Program-made: the position numbers and the translations under genes
Origin: Caulobacter sp. BK020
GTDB taxonomy: Bacteria; Pseudomonadota; Alphaproteobacteria; Caulobacterales; Caulobacteraceae
Direction of reading: 5' to 3'
Length of the DNA: 64,000 bases
Assembly (NCBI RefSeq): GCF_004342605.1
Contig: NZ_SLZL01000002.1
Location: forward strand, 248,001 to 312,000
Notes under the pieces: generated by a model
Databases searched by the model: none
Told to the model about the DNA's origin: nothing
What the model saw: only the letters and a program-made list of their open reading frames with translations
Part shown: positions 6,963 to 15,698 of the stretch, in pieces
How positions within the stretch are numbered: the first letter of the stretch is position 1
Layout: each line of letters begins with the position of its first letter

Positions 6963-9788
6963 TTAGAAGTTGTAGCGGAGGCCGACGAAGAAGGTCCGAC
7001 CGCTGTGGGTGTAGACGTTCAGCCGGTTGCTATCGCCGACATACTGGTCGTTGAACTCGTCGGTCAGGTTCACGCCCTCGATGCTCAGCTTGAGGTTCGG
7101 GCGGACGTTGAAGCTGGCCTGGGCGTCGACGTTCAGGGTCGAGTTGGTGCCGTGATAGGCGTTGCCGTCGTTGCCCGGCACCTGGGTCAGGTAGCCGCCG
7201 CGATAGGCCACCGAGCCGCGGACGCTCCAGCGGTCGGTCTCGTAGTAGAGCGTGGCGTTGGCGGCGTTCTTCGACAGGCCCACCAGCGGGGCGTTGACCG
7301 TGGGTGCGCCCGGCGTGGTCGAGGTCAGGTAGGTGATGTCCGAGCTGACGTGGGTGAAGTTGACGATGTAGCCCAGGTGACGCCAGGCGCCAGGCAGGAA
7401 GGTCAGCGGCTGCTGCCAGTTGATCTCGATGCCCTTCAGGTCGCCGCCGTTGGAATTGACCGGCTGGGTGACGTCGAAGATGTCGGTCGGCGTGGCGCTG
7501 GTGCCGGCGATCAGCGAGTCCGGCAGGCCCAGGGTGTTGTAGGGGACCTGGGTGCGCAGCGTGGCCACGAAGGTGTCGATCTTCTTGTAGAAGACGCCGA
7601 CCGCCAGGATCGCCCCCTGGGTCGGATACCATTCCAGCGACAGGTCCAGGTTCTTGGATTGGGTCGGGTCCAGGTCCGGATTACCGGTCGAGAAGGTGCG
7701 GTTGGCGCCCTGGACGCTGACGTCGCCGCCAGGCGTCAGCGAGCCGATGCCGGGCCGCGAGATGGTCTTGGCGGCGCTGATCCGGGCGACGACCGTGTCG
7801 GTCAGGTCCGCGGCCAGGTTGAACGACGGCAGGGTCATGTTGTAGTCGCGCCGCGCGTTGACCAACCGCACCGCGCCGTTGACCACCGCATAGCCGCCGG
7901 ACTCCTGCTGGGTGTTGACCTGCCGCACCCCGGCGTCGCCGCGGAACGGCAGGCCGAAGGCGTCGAAGCGGAACTCGGCCTCGGCATAGACCCCGGCGTC
8001 CTTCTCCTCGACCGTGCCGTACTGGCCCCGCGCGGAGCTGTTGTTGGTGTTGGTCAGGGCGTAGATGCCGCTGTTGCTGTAGATGCCGTAGGCCTGGGCG
8101 TAGGCGTCGATGTCGGGAACCAGCCAGGCCGTGGCGTTGCCGCCCGGCAGGCCAAGGTTGCGGCCGAAGCCGGAATAGACCTTGGACACCGCGGCCAGCT
8201 GGGCCGAGGTCAGGGTCTGGACCACGGTCTCGCTGGTCCGGTACTGGCCGTAACTGTCGTACTCGAACTTGCGGAAGTCGATCCCGCCCTTCAGCGTCAG
8301 GTGGTCGTTGAATTCGTAGGCGCCAAACAGCTTGCCGTTGGTGAACTGGTTCTCGACGAACTGGGGCCGCAGGCGCACCTCGGACGTGCCGTTCACCGCG
8401 CTCCAGTTGGCCGGATTGGTCGGGTCGAAGCCCAGCCCGATGGTCGGCAGGCGGTGGTCGCGGAAGTCGTAGGAATAGCCCTGGCTGTTGGCCCGGTCGA
8501 AGGTGATGATCGTCGACACCGGCTGGGTGAAGGTCGAGTCCGCGTAGCCGGCCAGGGCGCCGACCTTGAACTTGTCGGTGAACCGGTGCTCGGCCGACAG
8601 GGTGAACTGCTTGAACTCGGTGTTCAGCTCGTCATAGGCCGACTGGGTGCGCAAGTCGACATTGTCGAGCCTGGCGTAGACCAGGTTGTGGTTCGCGTCG
8701 ACCACGCCGTCGCGGATGATGGTCTGGGGCTTGCCCGCCCCCGAGCGCGACAGGCCGATCGCCTGCAGCTGGGCCTCCTTGCGGGTTCCGGCCAGGTAGG
8801 AATAGAGGGCGTCCAGCGAGACGGTGGTGTCAGCCGTCGGCTTCCACTGCAGCGAACCGCTGGCCCCGAAGCGTTCGGACTCGATGTCGTAGCTCACATA
8901 GGCCGGGATCCGCGGATGGTAGATCGCCGTCGCCGGGTTGGTGTCGTTGATCTGGGCCAGGGTGTAGCCGGGCAGGGTGGAGGCGGCGTTGAACCCGCCA
9001 TTGCTGCCGCCATAGGTCCAGCGGGTGATGTTGGCGCCTTCCTCGAGCAGACGGCGATCCTCGTAGGCCACCGAAACCAGGGCGCCGATCGTGCCGTCGC
9101 GCCAGGTGCGGCTGGCCAGGGCCGACAGGCGGGGGCCGGCCTTGCGGGCCAGGTCGTTGTAGCTGGCCTGGGCCGACAGCACGAGCTGGGGCTTGCCGGA
9201 GTCGAAGGGGCGGGCGGTGTTCAGGTCGACCGTCGCGCCCAGCGAGCCTTCCTCGACATCGGCCGAAGCGGTCTTGCGCACGGCGATGCTGTTGAACAGG
9301 TCCGAGGCGAAGATGTTGAAGTCGAAGCCCCGGCCGCGGTTGGTCCCGCCGCTGTTGGCGGTGCCGCCGGTGGTGCTGATCGCCTCCATGCCGTTGATGC
9401 GCACGCGGGTGTATTCCGAGCCCAGGCCGCGCACGGAGATCTGCCGGCCCTCGCCGTTGATCCGCGAGATCGCCACGCCGGGGATGCGCTGCAGCGACTC
9501 GGCCAGGTTCAGGTCGGGGAACTGGGCGATGTCCTCGGCCTTGATGGCGTCGACCACGCCCGAGGCGTTGCGCTTGACGTTGATGGCGCTGGCCAGGCTG
9601 GCGCGGAAGCCGGTGACGACCACCTCCTCGACGGCGTTGTCCGGCTCGACCGCCTGGCCGGGAGGCGGAGGGACCGAGGCGGCGTCCTGGGCGTGGGCGG
9701 CGCCGGCCGCGACGGCCAGGCTCACGGCCAGGCTCGAGGCGCCGCAGCGCAGGATGGTGCGAAGATTCGACGTGTCGCGAGACGTCAT
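6963..9788 (-). CDS. TonB-dependent receptor (sugar-acid locus)
   Basis: 941 residues from ATG 9788, preceded by GGGAGG; the longer frame upstream has no signal peptide. The signal peptide is about residues 1-34, ending AAHAQ. A TonB-box-like EEVVVTGFRASLASA follows, then the plug domain with FPDLNLAESLQRIPGVAISR and ISVRGLGSEYTRVRINGM, then a large barrel ending in an aromatic residue (FFVGLRYNF). This is the large sugar-type TonB receptor common in Caulobacter and xanthomonads, which imports oligosaccharides or other large solutes. It sits back-to-back with the ACS transporter operon. Its upstream DNA carries a weaker copy of the promoter block found before that operon and before the dehydratase gene, so a shared substrate is likely. 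Confidence 0.9.
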   Translation of the reverse strand: MTSRDTSNLRTILRCGASSLAVSLAVAAGAAHAQDAASVPPPPGQAVEPDNAVEEVVVTGFRASLASAINVKRNASGVVDAIKAEDIAQFPDLNLAESLQRIPGVAISRINGEGRQISVRGLGSEYTRVRINGMEAISTTGGTANSGGTNRGRGFDFNIFASDLFNSIAVRKTASADVEEGSLGATVDLNTARPFDSGKPQLVLSAQASYNDLARKAGPRLSALASRTWRDGTIGALVSVAYEDRRLLEEGANITRWTYGGSNGGFNAASTLPGYTLAQINDTNPATAIYHPRIPAYVSYDIESERFGASGSLQWKPTADTTVSLDALYSYLAGTRKEAQLQAIGLSRSGAGKPQTIIRDGVVDANHNLVYARLDNVDLRTQSAYDELNTEFKQFTLSAEHRFTDKFKVGALAGYADSTFTQPVSTIITFDRANSQGYSYDFRDHRLPTIGLGFDPTNPANWSAVNGTSEVRLRPQFVENQFTNGKLFGAYEFNDHLTLKGGIDFRKFEYDSYGQYRTSETVVQTLTSAQLAAVSKVYSGFGRNLGLPGGNATAWLVPDIDAYAQAYGIYSNSGIYALTNTNNSSARGQYGTVEEKDAGVYAEAEFRFDAFGLPFRGDAGVRQVNTQQESGGYAVVNGAVRLVNARRDYNMTLPSFNLAADLTDTVVARISAAKTISRPGIGSLTPGGDVSVQGANRTFSTGNPDLDPTQSKNLDLSLEWYPTQGAILAVGVFYKKIDTFVATLRTQVPYNTLGLPDSLIAGTSATPTDIFDVTQPVNSNGGDLKGIEINWQQPLTFLPGAWRHLGYIVNFTHVSSDITYLTSTTPGAPTVNAPLVGLSKNAANATLYYETDRWSVRGSVAYRGGYLTQVPGNDGNAYHGTNSTLNVDAQASFNVRPNLKLSIEGVNLTDEFNDQYVGDSNRLNVYTHSGRTFFVGLRYNF

Positions 9789-9801
9789 ATTCCCTCCCAA
9801 G

Positions 9802-9815
9802 CCCGCGATGGCGGG
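9802..9815 (-). promoter_or_regulatory. Hairpin next to the ribosome site of the TonB receptor
   Basis: CCCGC (9802-9806) and GCGGG (9811-9815) form a short stem. On the minus strand it ends about 4 bases before the GGGAGG ribosome site of the receptor gene at 9788, where it could influence translation. No T-run follows it in the receptor's direction. Confidence 0.3.
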
Positions 9816-9863
9816 TCTTCTTCTTTTTTGAAACCGATCCTCGCCGGCCTCTCGTGGCGTCGA

Positions 9864-9920
9864 AAAGGATAGGGGCCGGCTCGCGGCGACGGCCAATCCC
9901 AATCGGGCATGGACCGATGC
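9864..9920 (-). promoter_or_regulatory. Weaker copy of the sugar-acid promoter block (TonB receptor)
   Basis: Read on the minus strand, GCATCGGTC (9920-9912) matches the start of the blocks at 10047 and 17781. ATTGGGATTGGCC follows in place of TTTGNCTTAGACC, and TATCCTTT (9871-9864) takes the place of TAGCCTTT at almost the same distance. The end of the block is 75 bases from the start codon, as for the dehydratase gene. A second GCATCGGT lies a little upstream. Confidence 0.4.
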
Positions 9921-10046
9921 AGGATCTGCACCGATGCGGCGGCGAAGACCATGCGATCCAGGCTTTCTGGCCGGAAACCCGGACGAAACAAGGCCTCGGG
10001 CGTCGCCAAGACCCCGCGAAGCCGTCGTCATCGATGTTGGCGTTGG

Positions 10047-10100
10047 ATCGGTCGATAGGCGATTTGACTTAGACCCCGCCGCCTCGCCCCTCTAGCCTTT
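10047..10100 (+). promoter_or_regulatory. Conserved promoter/operator block upstream of the ACS transporter
   Basis: ATCGGTCGATAG (10047-10058), four unconserved bases, TTTGACTTAGACC (10063-10075), 17 bases, then TAGCCTTT (10093-10100). The same three elements with identical spacing occur on the minus strand at 17781-17728, before the dehydratase gene. ATCG-N2-CGAT is a small palindrome suited to a dimeric regulator; the last two elements may be -35 and -10 regions. The rest of the 9789-10171 gap holds the receptor's control region and two leader hairpins. Confidence 0.6.
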
Positions 10101-10128
10101 CGATCCTGGCGGCCACGAACGGGCCCCG

Positions 10129-10147
10129 CGCGACTCGAAGAGTCGCG
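10129..10147 (+). promoter_or_regulatory. Leader hairpin upstream of the ACS transporter
   Basis: CGCGACTC (10129-10136) and GAGTCGCG (10140-10147) form a perfect 8-bp stem around a GAA loop, ending 24 bases before ATG 10172. There is no following T-run, so an RNA-stabilising or translational role is more likely than termination. Confidence 0.4.
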
Positions 10148-10171
10148 ACGATAAGAACGGGAAGGAACGCG

Positions 10172-11506
10172 ATGAGCGCGCAGAACGCCGACGGCGCCGC
10201 CAGGAGGACCCGTGTCCGCTGGCTGATCATCCTGCTGCTGTTCGTCATCACCACGATCAACTACGCCGACCGCGCCACCTTCTCGATCGCCGGCCAGTCG
10301 GCGTCCAAGGAACTGGGCCTGGACCCGGTGGCCATGGGCTACATCCTGTCGGCCTTCGCCTGGGCCTATGTACTGGGCCAGATCCCGGGCGGCGCGCTGC
10401 TGGACCGGTTCGGCTCCAAGAGGATCTATACCGCCGCCCTGGTCCTGTGGTCGGGCTTCACCCTGCTGCAGGGTTTCGCCGGCCTGTTCACCGGCCTGGC
10501 CGCGGCCGTCGCGCTGTTCGCCATGCGCTTCATGGTCGGCCTGGCGGAATCCCCGTCCTTCCCGGCCAACGCCCGCATCGTCGCCGCCTGGTTCCCCGGC
10601 CCCGAGCGCGGCACGGCCTCGGCGATCTTCAACTCGGCCCAGTACTTCTCGCTGGTGGCGTTCGCGCCACTGATGGGCTGGCTGGCCCACACGTTCGGCT
10701 GGCGCTCGGTGTTCATCGTCATGGGCGGTGTTGGCATCGTGGCCGCCGCCTTCTTCGTCCGGATGATCCATAGCCCGGTGGACCACCCGGCGATCAACAA
10801 GGCCGAGTTCGACTATATCGAGGCCGGTGGCGGCCTGGTGCGGATGGAGGACAAGAGCACGGCCAACGGCGCGGCCTTCACCTGGGCCAACGTCAGGCAG
10901 GTGCTCGGCAGCCGCATGCTGCTGGGCGTCTATCTGGGCCAGTACTGCATCAACGTTCTGACCTATTTCTTCGTCACCTGGTTTCCGATCTACCTGGTCA
11001 AGGAGCGCGGGCTATCGATCATGCAGGCCGGGTTCACCGCCGCCCTGCCGGCCCTGTGCGGCTTCGCCGGCGGCATCCTGGGCGGCATGATCTCGGACGG
11101 CCTGCTGAAGAAGACCGGCTCGCTGGACGTCGCCCGCAAGACCCCGCTGCTGCTGGGCATGGTGCTGGCCACCGGCATCATCGCCTGCAACTATGTCGAA
11201 CAGGAGTGGCTGGTCATCGTGATCATGGCCGTCGCCTTCTTCGGCAAGGGCGTGGCGTCGCTGGGCTGGGCGGTGGTGGCCGACACCTCGCCCAAGGAGA
11301 TGGCCGGGGTGACGGGCGGAATCTTCAACACTTTCGGCAACATCGCCGGCATCGTGACGCCGATCGTCATCGGCTACATCGTCAAGGGCACGGGCTCGTT
11401 CGACGGGGCGCTGGTCTTCGTCGGCGTCCACTGCCTGATCACCATCGCCGCCTATTTCCTGGTCGTCGGCAAGATCCAGCGCCTCGTGCTGAAGCCGGCC
11501 GCATGA
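10172..11506 (+). CDS. MFS transporter, anion:cation symporter (hexuronate/glucarate) type
   Basis: 444 residues, 12 predicted membrane helices. The first cytoplasmic-helix region reads ITTINYADRATFSIAGQSASKELGL, the hallmark of the ACS family (ExuT, GudP, GarP, DgoT), and GQIPGGALLDRFGSKRIY matches the loop 2-3 motif A. A good ribosome site (GGGAAGGAA) precedes ATG 10172. These carriers import hexuronates, glucarate or galactarate with protons. The downstream Tat-exported protein gene begins within a few bases of the stop, so the two are co-transcribed. The shared promoter block with 5-dehydro-4-deoxyglucarate dehydratase supports a sugar-acid substrate. The exact substrate is inferred from context only. 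Confidence 0.88.
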   Translation: MSAQNADGAARRTRVRWLIILLLFVITTINYADRATFSIAGQSASKELGLDPVAMGYILSAFAWAYVLGQIPGGALLDRFGSKRIYTAALVLWSGFTLLQGFAGLFTGLAAAVALFAMRFMVGLAESPSFPANARIVAAWFPGPERGTASAIFNSAQYFSLVAFAPLMGWLAHTFGWRSVFIVMGGVGIVAAAFFVRMIHSPVDHPAINKAEFDYIEAGGGLVRMEDKSTANGAAFTWANVRQVLGSRMLLGVYLGQYCINVLTYFFVTWFPIYLVKERGLSIMQAGFTAALPALCGFAGGILGGMISDGLLKKTGSLDVARKTPLLLGMVLATGIIACNYVEQEWLVIVIMAVAFFGKGVASLGWAVVADTSPKEMAGVTGGIFNTFGNIAGIVTPIVIGYIVKGTGSFDGALVFVGVHCLITIAAYFLVVGKIQRLVLKPAA

Positions 11507-11520
11507 GCGGGGGAGGGCCG

Positions 11521-13374
11521 ATGACCACCCGCCGCCGCTTCCTGGGCGCCGCCTCGGCCCTGCTGCTGGCGGGCGTCGCCTCGCCGGCTCTGGCAACGAC
11601 GCCGGCGACCCTGGAGATCACCACGCCAATGGCCCCGCCCGAATGGGCGCTGCTGGAGCGGGCGCTGCTGAAGGCCAACGCCGAGGCCTGCGAGGCCTTC
11701 TTCGCCCGCTATTTCGACGATCGCGGCTTCCTGCTGGCGGTCGAGCGCTGGGGCGCCAACGACGGTCCCGACGACGCCATCGAGAACGTCAACGACTGGC
11801 CGCACCTGCACGCCCTGGGCGGCGACGACCGCCTGCTGGCGCTGGCCAAGACGGCCTACGAGGGCAATGTCCGCCAGTACAGCCTGGCCCGGACCAAGGA
11901 CGTGCCGTTCGCCCGCGAAGGCATGTACTACAAGGAATTTCCGGTCATGACCGACTGGCAGCACCTGTCCGAGGGGCTGTCGGTGTTCAACCTGCTGGGG
12001 CTGTCCGACCCCTACGACGCCCGGTACCGCGATCGGGTGCGGCGATTCTCCGGCTTCTACATGAACGAGGACCCGGGGGCGCCGAACTACGACCCCAAGC
12101 ACAGGATCATCCGCAGCATGATCACCGGCAGCCGTGGCCCGATGCTGCGCAAGGCCACGCCGCTGGACTGGGCCGGCGACCCGTTCGAGGTCGGCGACTT
12201 CTTCATGGAGCACGGCGAGCGCACCTACGAAGAGACCCTGCGCCACTATGACGAATACACCGACGTCATCGGCGACGGGCCGCTGAACCTGCAGGTCACC
12301 AGCCTGGTGCTCAACGCCTACATGCTGGACCACGAGGCCAAGTACCGCGACTGGCTGCTCTCCTATGTCGACGCCTGGGTCGAGCGGGCCCGGGCCAATG
12401 GCGGGGTGCTGCCCAGCAATATCGGCCTGGACGGCAGGATCGGCGGCGCGACCGGCGGCAAGTGGTGGGGCGGGGTCTATGGCTGGGGTTTCAGCCCGAT
12501 CGTGCCCCAGACCGGCAAGCGCGAGGACCGCAACCGCGTGCCGCGGGCCGTCGTCGGATTCATGAACGCCTATCTGCTGACTGGCGACGACAAGTACCTG
12601 GACGTCTGGCGCCGGCAGGCCGACGTCATCAACGCCCAGAAGAAGGTCATCGACGGCAAGGTCCACACGCCGCGCATGTACGGCGACAAGGGCTGGTACG
12701 GCTATGCGCCCGGCGACTATCGGGTGAACGGCCTGGAGATCTGGTACCTGTCGATGAAGGCCTCGGACCGGGCGCGGGCCGCCGAGCATCCGTGGCTGAC
12801 CTTCCTGGACGGCAAGGATCAGGGGTTTCCGGTAAGGATCCTGCGCCAGGACCTGGAGCGGGTGCGGGCCCGGGCCCAGGCCCAGCGCGACGACCGCTCC
12901 ACGCCCGACACCCGCCTGGCCGACGCGGCGCTGGACATCAACCCCGCCAGCGTCAACGCCCTGATCCACCTGATGCAGGGCGGGATCCATATCGCCCGGC
13001 CGCCGTGGTCGCCCACCTCGCCGGCCCAGGGCGGGGCGCTGCTCTATGCCCGCCTGCGCTATTTCGACCCTGAACGCCGCCGGGCCGGCGTTCCTGAGGA
13101 CGTCGCGGCCCTGGTCGAGACCCTCGGCGACGACGGGGCGACGGTGGTTCTGGTCAACACCAACCCGGTCCAGGCCCGGACGGTGACCGTGCAGGGCGGC
13201 GGCTATGGCGAGCATCAGGTGCTGAGCGTGTCGGTCGACGGCGGCCCGCCCGTGGCGGTCGACGCCTCGGCCTTCACCGTGCGGCTGGCGGCCGGGGCGG
13301 GGACGCGGCTGGCGCTGCGGATGAAGCGGCACGTGAATCCGCCGACGCTGAGCTTTCCGTGGGATCGCGGTTAG
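11521..13374 (+). CDS. Tat-exported protein of unknown activity in the sugar-acid locus
   Basis: 617 residues from ATG 11521, which has a GGGGGAGGG ribosome site; an in-frame ATG at 11503 overlaps the transporter stop. The N terminus TTRRRFLGAASALLLAG is a twin-arginine signal cleaved near SPALA. The mature protein is acidic and rich in Trp and Tyr, with segments such as ENVNDWPHLHALGGDDRLL, a GATGGKWWGGVYGWGFSP block around residue 315 and SLVLNAYML. The helical spacing suggests an (alpha/alpha) toroid, as in many polysaccharide lyases and glycosidases, followed by a beta-sandwich-like C-terminal domain (about 520-617). I do not recognise the family. Co-transcription with a sugar-acid transporter makes a periplasmic lyase or hydrolase acting on a uronic-acid-containing glycan a reasonable guess. 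Confidence 0.75.
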   Translation: MTTRRRFLGAASALLLAGVASPALATTPATLEITTPMAPPEWALLERALLKANAEACEAFFARYFDDRGFLLAVERWGANDGPDDAIENVNDWPHLHALGGDDRLLALAKTAYEGNVRQYSLARTKDVPFAREGMYYKEFPVMTDWQHLSEGLSVFNLLGLSDPYDARYRDRVRRFSGFYMNEDPGAPNYDPKHRIIRSMITGSRGPMLRKATPLDWAGDPFEVGDFFMEHGERTYEETLRHYDEYTDVIGDGPLNLQVTSLVLNAYMLDHEAKYRDWLLSYVDAWVERARANGGVLPSNIGLDGRIGGATGGKWWGGVYGWGFSPIVPQTGKREDRNRVPRAVVGFMNAYLLTGDDKYLDVWRRQADVINAQKKVIDGKVHTPRMYGDKGWYGYAPGDYRVNGLEIWYLSMKASDRARAAEHPWLTFLDGKDQGFPVRILRQDLERVRARAQAQRDDRSTPDTRLADAALDINPASVNALIHLMQGGIHIARPPWSPTSPAQGGALLYARLRYFDPERRRAGVPEDVAALVETLGDDGATVVLVNTNPVQARTVTVQGGGYGEHQVLSVSVDGGPPVAVDASAFTVRLAAGAGTRLALRMKRHVNPPTLSFPWDRG

Positions 13375-13386
13375 AACCTCCCCTAA

Positions 13387-13416
13387 CCGCTGATCCCGGC
13401 CTTCCGGAATCAGCGG
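13387..13416 (+). terminator. Hairpin downstream of the Tat-exported protein gene
   Basis: CCGCTGAT (13387-13394) pairs with ATCAGCGG (13409-13416), with an inner CCGG/CCGG pair and one mismatch. It starts 12 bases after the stop codon. There is no clear T-run, so termination is probable but not certain. Confidence 0.5.
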
Positions 13417-13938
13417 AGATCTTGGGGTGTTATGCTCGGCGGATAGCGAGCAAAGATAAGGGAAATCAAGGATCTAATTTTTCTCGACCCCAATCTGTCC
13501 TCTGCCTCCAGAACCACCCCCATAATGCTTGCACCTGAAGGCACGGGGAGGGCGCACGTACGGCGACCGATGCGGCCTTCGGGGGTGGACGAGCGGGAAG
13601 GCTTGTCCGCCGCGCTTCTTCGGAAGCATCCCGGATCGGTTCGCAGCAGGTTCGCCTCAGTCGCGACGAAGCTTCGGCGCCCAGGATAGGCGGATGAGCC
13701 AGCAGGCCCGGGCTGAAATCGCCCGGGCGGTCCGGAGTGTGCCAACGCTCCGCCCGTCGGGGGCCTCCATCGGAGCGGGTTAAAAATCCGCGACCCGAAG
13801 GCTTCCGGATAACGGCTCCGCGCGAAGCGCTCAGACTTCGTCGAAACGGTACTTAAAATCAAAGCTCTTCCGGGCGAGGCCCGGGCGCTTCGCACCCTTC
13901 CCATTAAGCTCAGCGGGAGTCCGTGTGAGATCACACTC
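13417..13938. other. Non-coding stretch with several hairpins, function unknown
   Basis: About 520 bases between convergent genes. No frame on either strand shows convincing protein features, although one minus-strand frame happens to stay open. Notable structures are two copies of GCCCGGGC separated by seven bases near 13710-13732, a CGGAG/CTCCG stem just after it, and the short palindrome GTGTGA-GA-TCACAC at 13923-13936. It could be a dispersed repeat, an unrecognised structured RNA or decayed DNA. Confidence 0.35.
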
Positions 13939-14068
13939 ACTTGCCCCCACCTGACCGCTTCGCGGTCTGTCCGCCCCCAGAGGGGGCGGAGCCTTCGCAC
14001 GGAGCCTGCGGCAGCGCTCTTCCCCCTCTGGGGGAAGACGATCGCGAAGCGATCCGTAGGGGGCAAGT
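13939..14068. repeat. 130-bp compound palindromic repeat between convergent genes
   Basis: Outer arms ACTTGCCCCC (13939-13948) and GGGGGCAAGT (14059-14068) are exact inverted copies. Nested inside are the mini-hairpins GACCGCTTCGCGGTC (13953-13967) and GATCGCGAAGCGATC (14040-14054), and a third layer pairs CCCCCAGAGGGGG with CCCCCTCTGGGGG (13975-13987 and 14022-14034). The whole can fold into one long stem. It ends 9 bases before the esterase stop codon at 14078, so it may be a bidirectional terminator. The layered form resembles a REP-like family. Confidence 0.7.
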
Positions 14069-14077
14069 GGCGCTGGC

Positions 14078-15646
14078 CTACGTCCCTTCCTTCAGGAACG
14101 GCGCCATGGAAAACAGCTCCCGCTCTTCCTTGCGCGGGTCGTCGACCATCGCCGAGGTCTCGTCGAACACCAGGGTCGAGCGCCGGGGCAGGGTGTATTT
14201 CGACCAGGCCGGGATCACCGCGCAATTGGGATCGCCGGTCCGGGCGAAGGCGAGGAAGGCCTCGCTCATCTGGTGGGCGACCTTGCGGGCCGCCGGCCCC
14301 GTGCCGGTCTTGGAGCCCGGCTTGTCGAGATTGTCGAACACCAGGGCGATGTCGAAGCCGTGGAAGGCCCGCAGCTTGCCGCCGTCGATCGGCGAGCCGA
14401 AGTCCAGCTGGTACATCCAGGCCGGCGCCCCGATCCGGGCCCGCTGCTCGGCCTGGATCAGGTGGCCCGGCCAGGAGCGGCCGGCCGTGGTGGCGGCGAA
14501 GAACACCTCCGACGGCGTATAGTGCGGATAGAGCTCGCGATAGCGGGCGATCACCCGGCGGGGCGCGACGTCCAGCACCAGCTCCGGCGCCAGGCGCTGG
14601 GGCAGCTCGTCCCAGGTCAGGGTGAAGTTCCGCGGATCGCCGCCCAGGAAGGCCCGGGTCTCGTCGTGGGTGTTGCCGATGATCATCGGAATGTGGGCGC
14701 TCTCCCGGGGGGCGTCCGGATAGAACGGATGGCGCGGCAGCACGCCGCCGTCCATCACCGACCAGAAGAGGATCGAACCCTTGGACTCCAGGGGATCGGG
14801 CGTCTTCAGGGCCTCGACCAACTGCGGGGCGGGCAGGGTGCGCAGGACGTCGACCTGGTCGGGACGCAGGCCCAGCCGTTCCATGAAGGCCTTGGCCCGG
14901 ATGGTCGCGTGGATCGGTCCCATGGCGGTGACGTGCTGGCCGCTCATGGTCGCGGCCTTGTGGAACAGGCCCCGGGCGGCCGGCATGGCCATCATCGTGA
15001 CCACTTTGGCCCCGCCGCCCGACTGGCCGAAGGCGGTGACATTGCCCGGATCGCCGCCGAATGCGGCGATGTTGTCGCGCACCCATTCCAGGGCCATCAC
15101 CAGGTCGAGATTGCCGACATTGCCGCTGTCGGCCAGGTCGGGCCCGCCCAACTCGGCCAGGTAGGCGTAGCCGAAGACGTTGAGCCGATGGTTGACCGTC
15201 ACCACCACCACGTCGCCGCGCCGGGCCAGCCTTACGCCATCATAGAGCGGGTCCGAGCCCGAGCCGTTGGCGTGGGCCCCGCCATGGACATAGACCATCA
15301 CCGGCCGCTTCCTGCCGTCCAGCCCTGGGGTCCAGACATTGAGGAACAGGCAGTCCTCGCTGGTGTTTTCCTGGGTCTTGGCCTGGGGACTGGCCGGGCC
15401 GTAGGCCAGGGCGTCGACGACGTCGGGCCAGGGCTTCGGCGGCAGGGCCGGCCTGAACCGGCGCGGGGCGGTGTCGGCCCCGTAACGCACGCCCTTGAAG
15501 ACCTTGATCCCCTCGACCTCGGCGCCGCGCACCCTGCCGTAGCGGGTCGCAACAATCGGACCTTCGTCGGCGGCCCGCGCCTTGGTCGCGGCGACCAGGC
15601 TCGCGGCGGCGCCGCCCGCCAGGACGGCGCGACGATGGGTGGTCAT
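14078..15646 (-). CDS. Type-B carboxylesterase, Tat-exported
   Basis: 522 residues from ATG 15646. The N terminus MTTHRRAVLAGGAAASLVAAT is a twin-arginine signal. The body is an alpha/beta-hydrolase of the carboxylesterase B family: SEDCLFLNVWTPG motif, oxyanion HGGAHANGSG, nucleophile Ser in AFGQSGGG (about residue 216), acid Glu in GNTHDETRAFL, and His in AFHGFDIALVF. It would hydrolyse ester bonds in the periplasm, for example acetyl, methyl or aromatic esters on plant polysaccharide fragments. It is the last gene of a run with the dehydratase and LysR genes, 52 bases after LysR. The substrate is inferred only from context. Confidence 0.88.
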   Translation of the reverse strand: MTTHRRAVLAGGAAASLVAATKARAADEGPIVATRYGRVRGAEVEGIKVFKGVRYGADTAPRRFRPALPPKPWPDVVDALAYGPASPQAKTQENTSEDCLFLNVWTPGLDGRKRPVMVYVHGGAHANGSGSDPLYDGVRLARRGDVVVVTVNHRLNVFGYAYLAELGGPDLADSGNVGNLDLVMALEWVRDNIAAFGGDPGNVTAFGQSGGGAKVVTMMAMPAARGLFHKAATMSGQHVTAMGPIHATIRAKAFMERLGLRPDQVDVLRTLPAPQLVEALKTPDPLESKGSILFWSVMDGGVLPRHPFYPDAPRESAHIPMIIGNTHDETRAFLGGDPRNFTLTWDELPQRLAPELVLDVAPRRVIARYRELYPHYTPSEVFFAATTAGRSWPGHLIQAEQRARIGAPAWMYQLDFGSPIDGGKLRAFHGFDIALVFDNLDKPGSKTGTGPAARKVAHQMSEAFLAFARTGDPNCAVIPAWSKYTLPRRSTLVFDETSAMVDDPRKEERELFSMAPFLKEGT

Positions 15647-15698
15647 CGATGATCTCTCCCCAGGCGTATCTTGTTGGCCCGCTCCGACGAGGGGGCGG

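Noticed and set aside
7005-9872. 955-residue open frame antisense to the TonB receptor
   Set aside because: Repetitive Val/Gly/Ala/Asp composition with no domain; the opposite strand encodes an unmistakable TonB receptor.
13923-13936. GTGTGA-GA-TCACAC as a Crp site
   Set aside because: The arms are separated by two bases instead of six, wrong for a Crp dimer. It is kept only as part of the structured gap.
13410-15086. Minus-strand frame running from the esterase gene into the 13.4-13.9 kb gap
   Set aside because: It overlaps the esterase in another frame, and its downstream part has no protein-like pattern. The gap is better described as non-coding.
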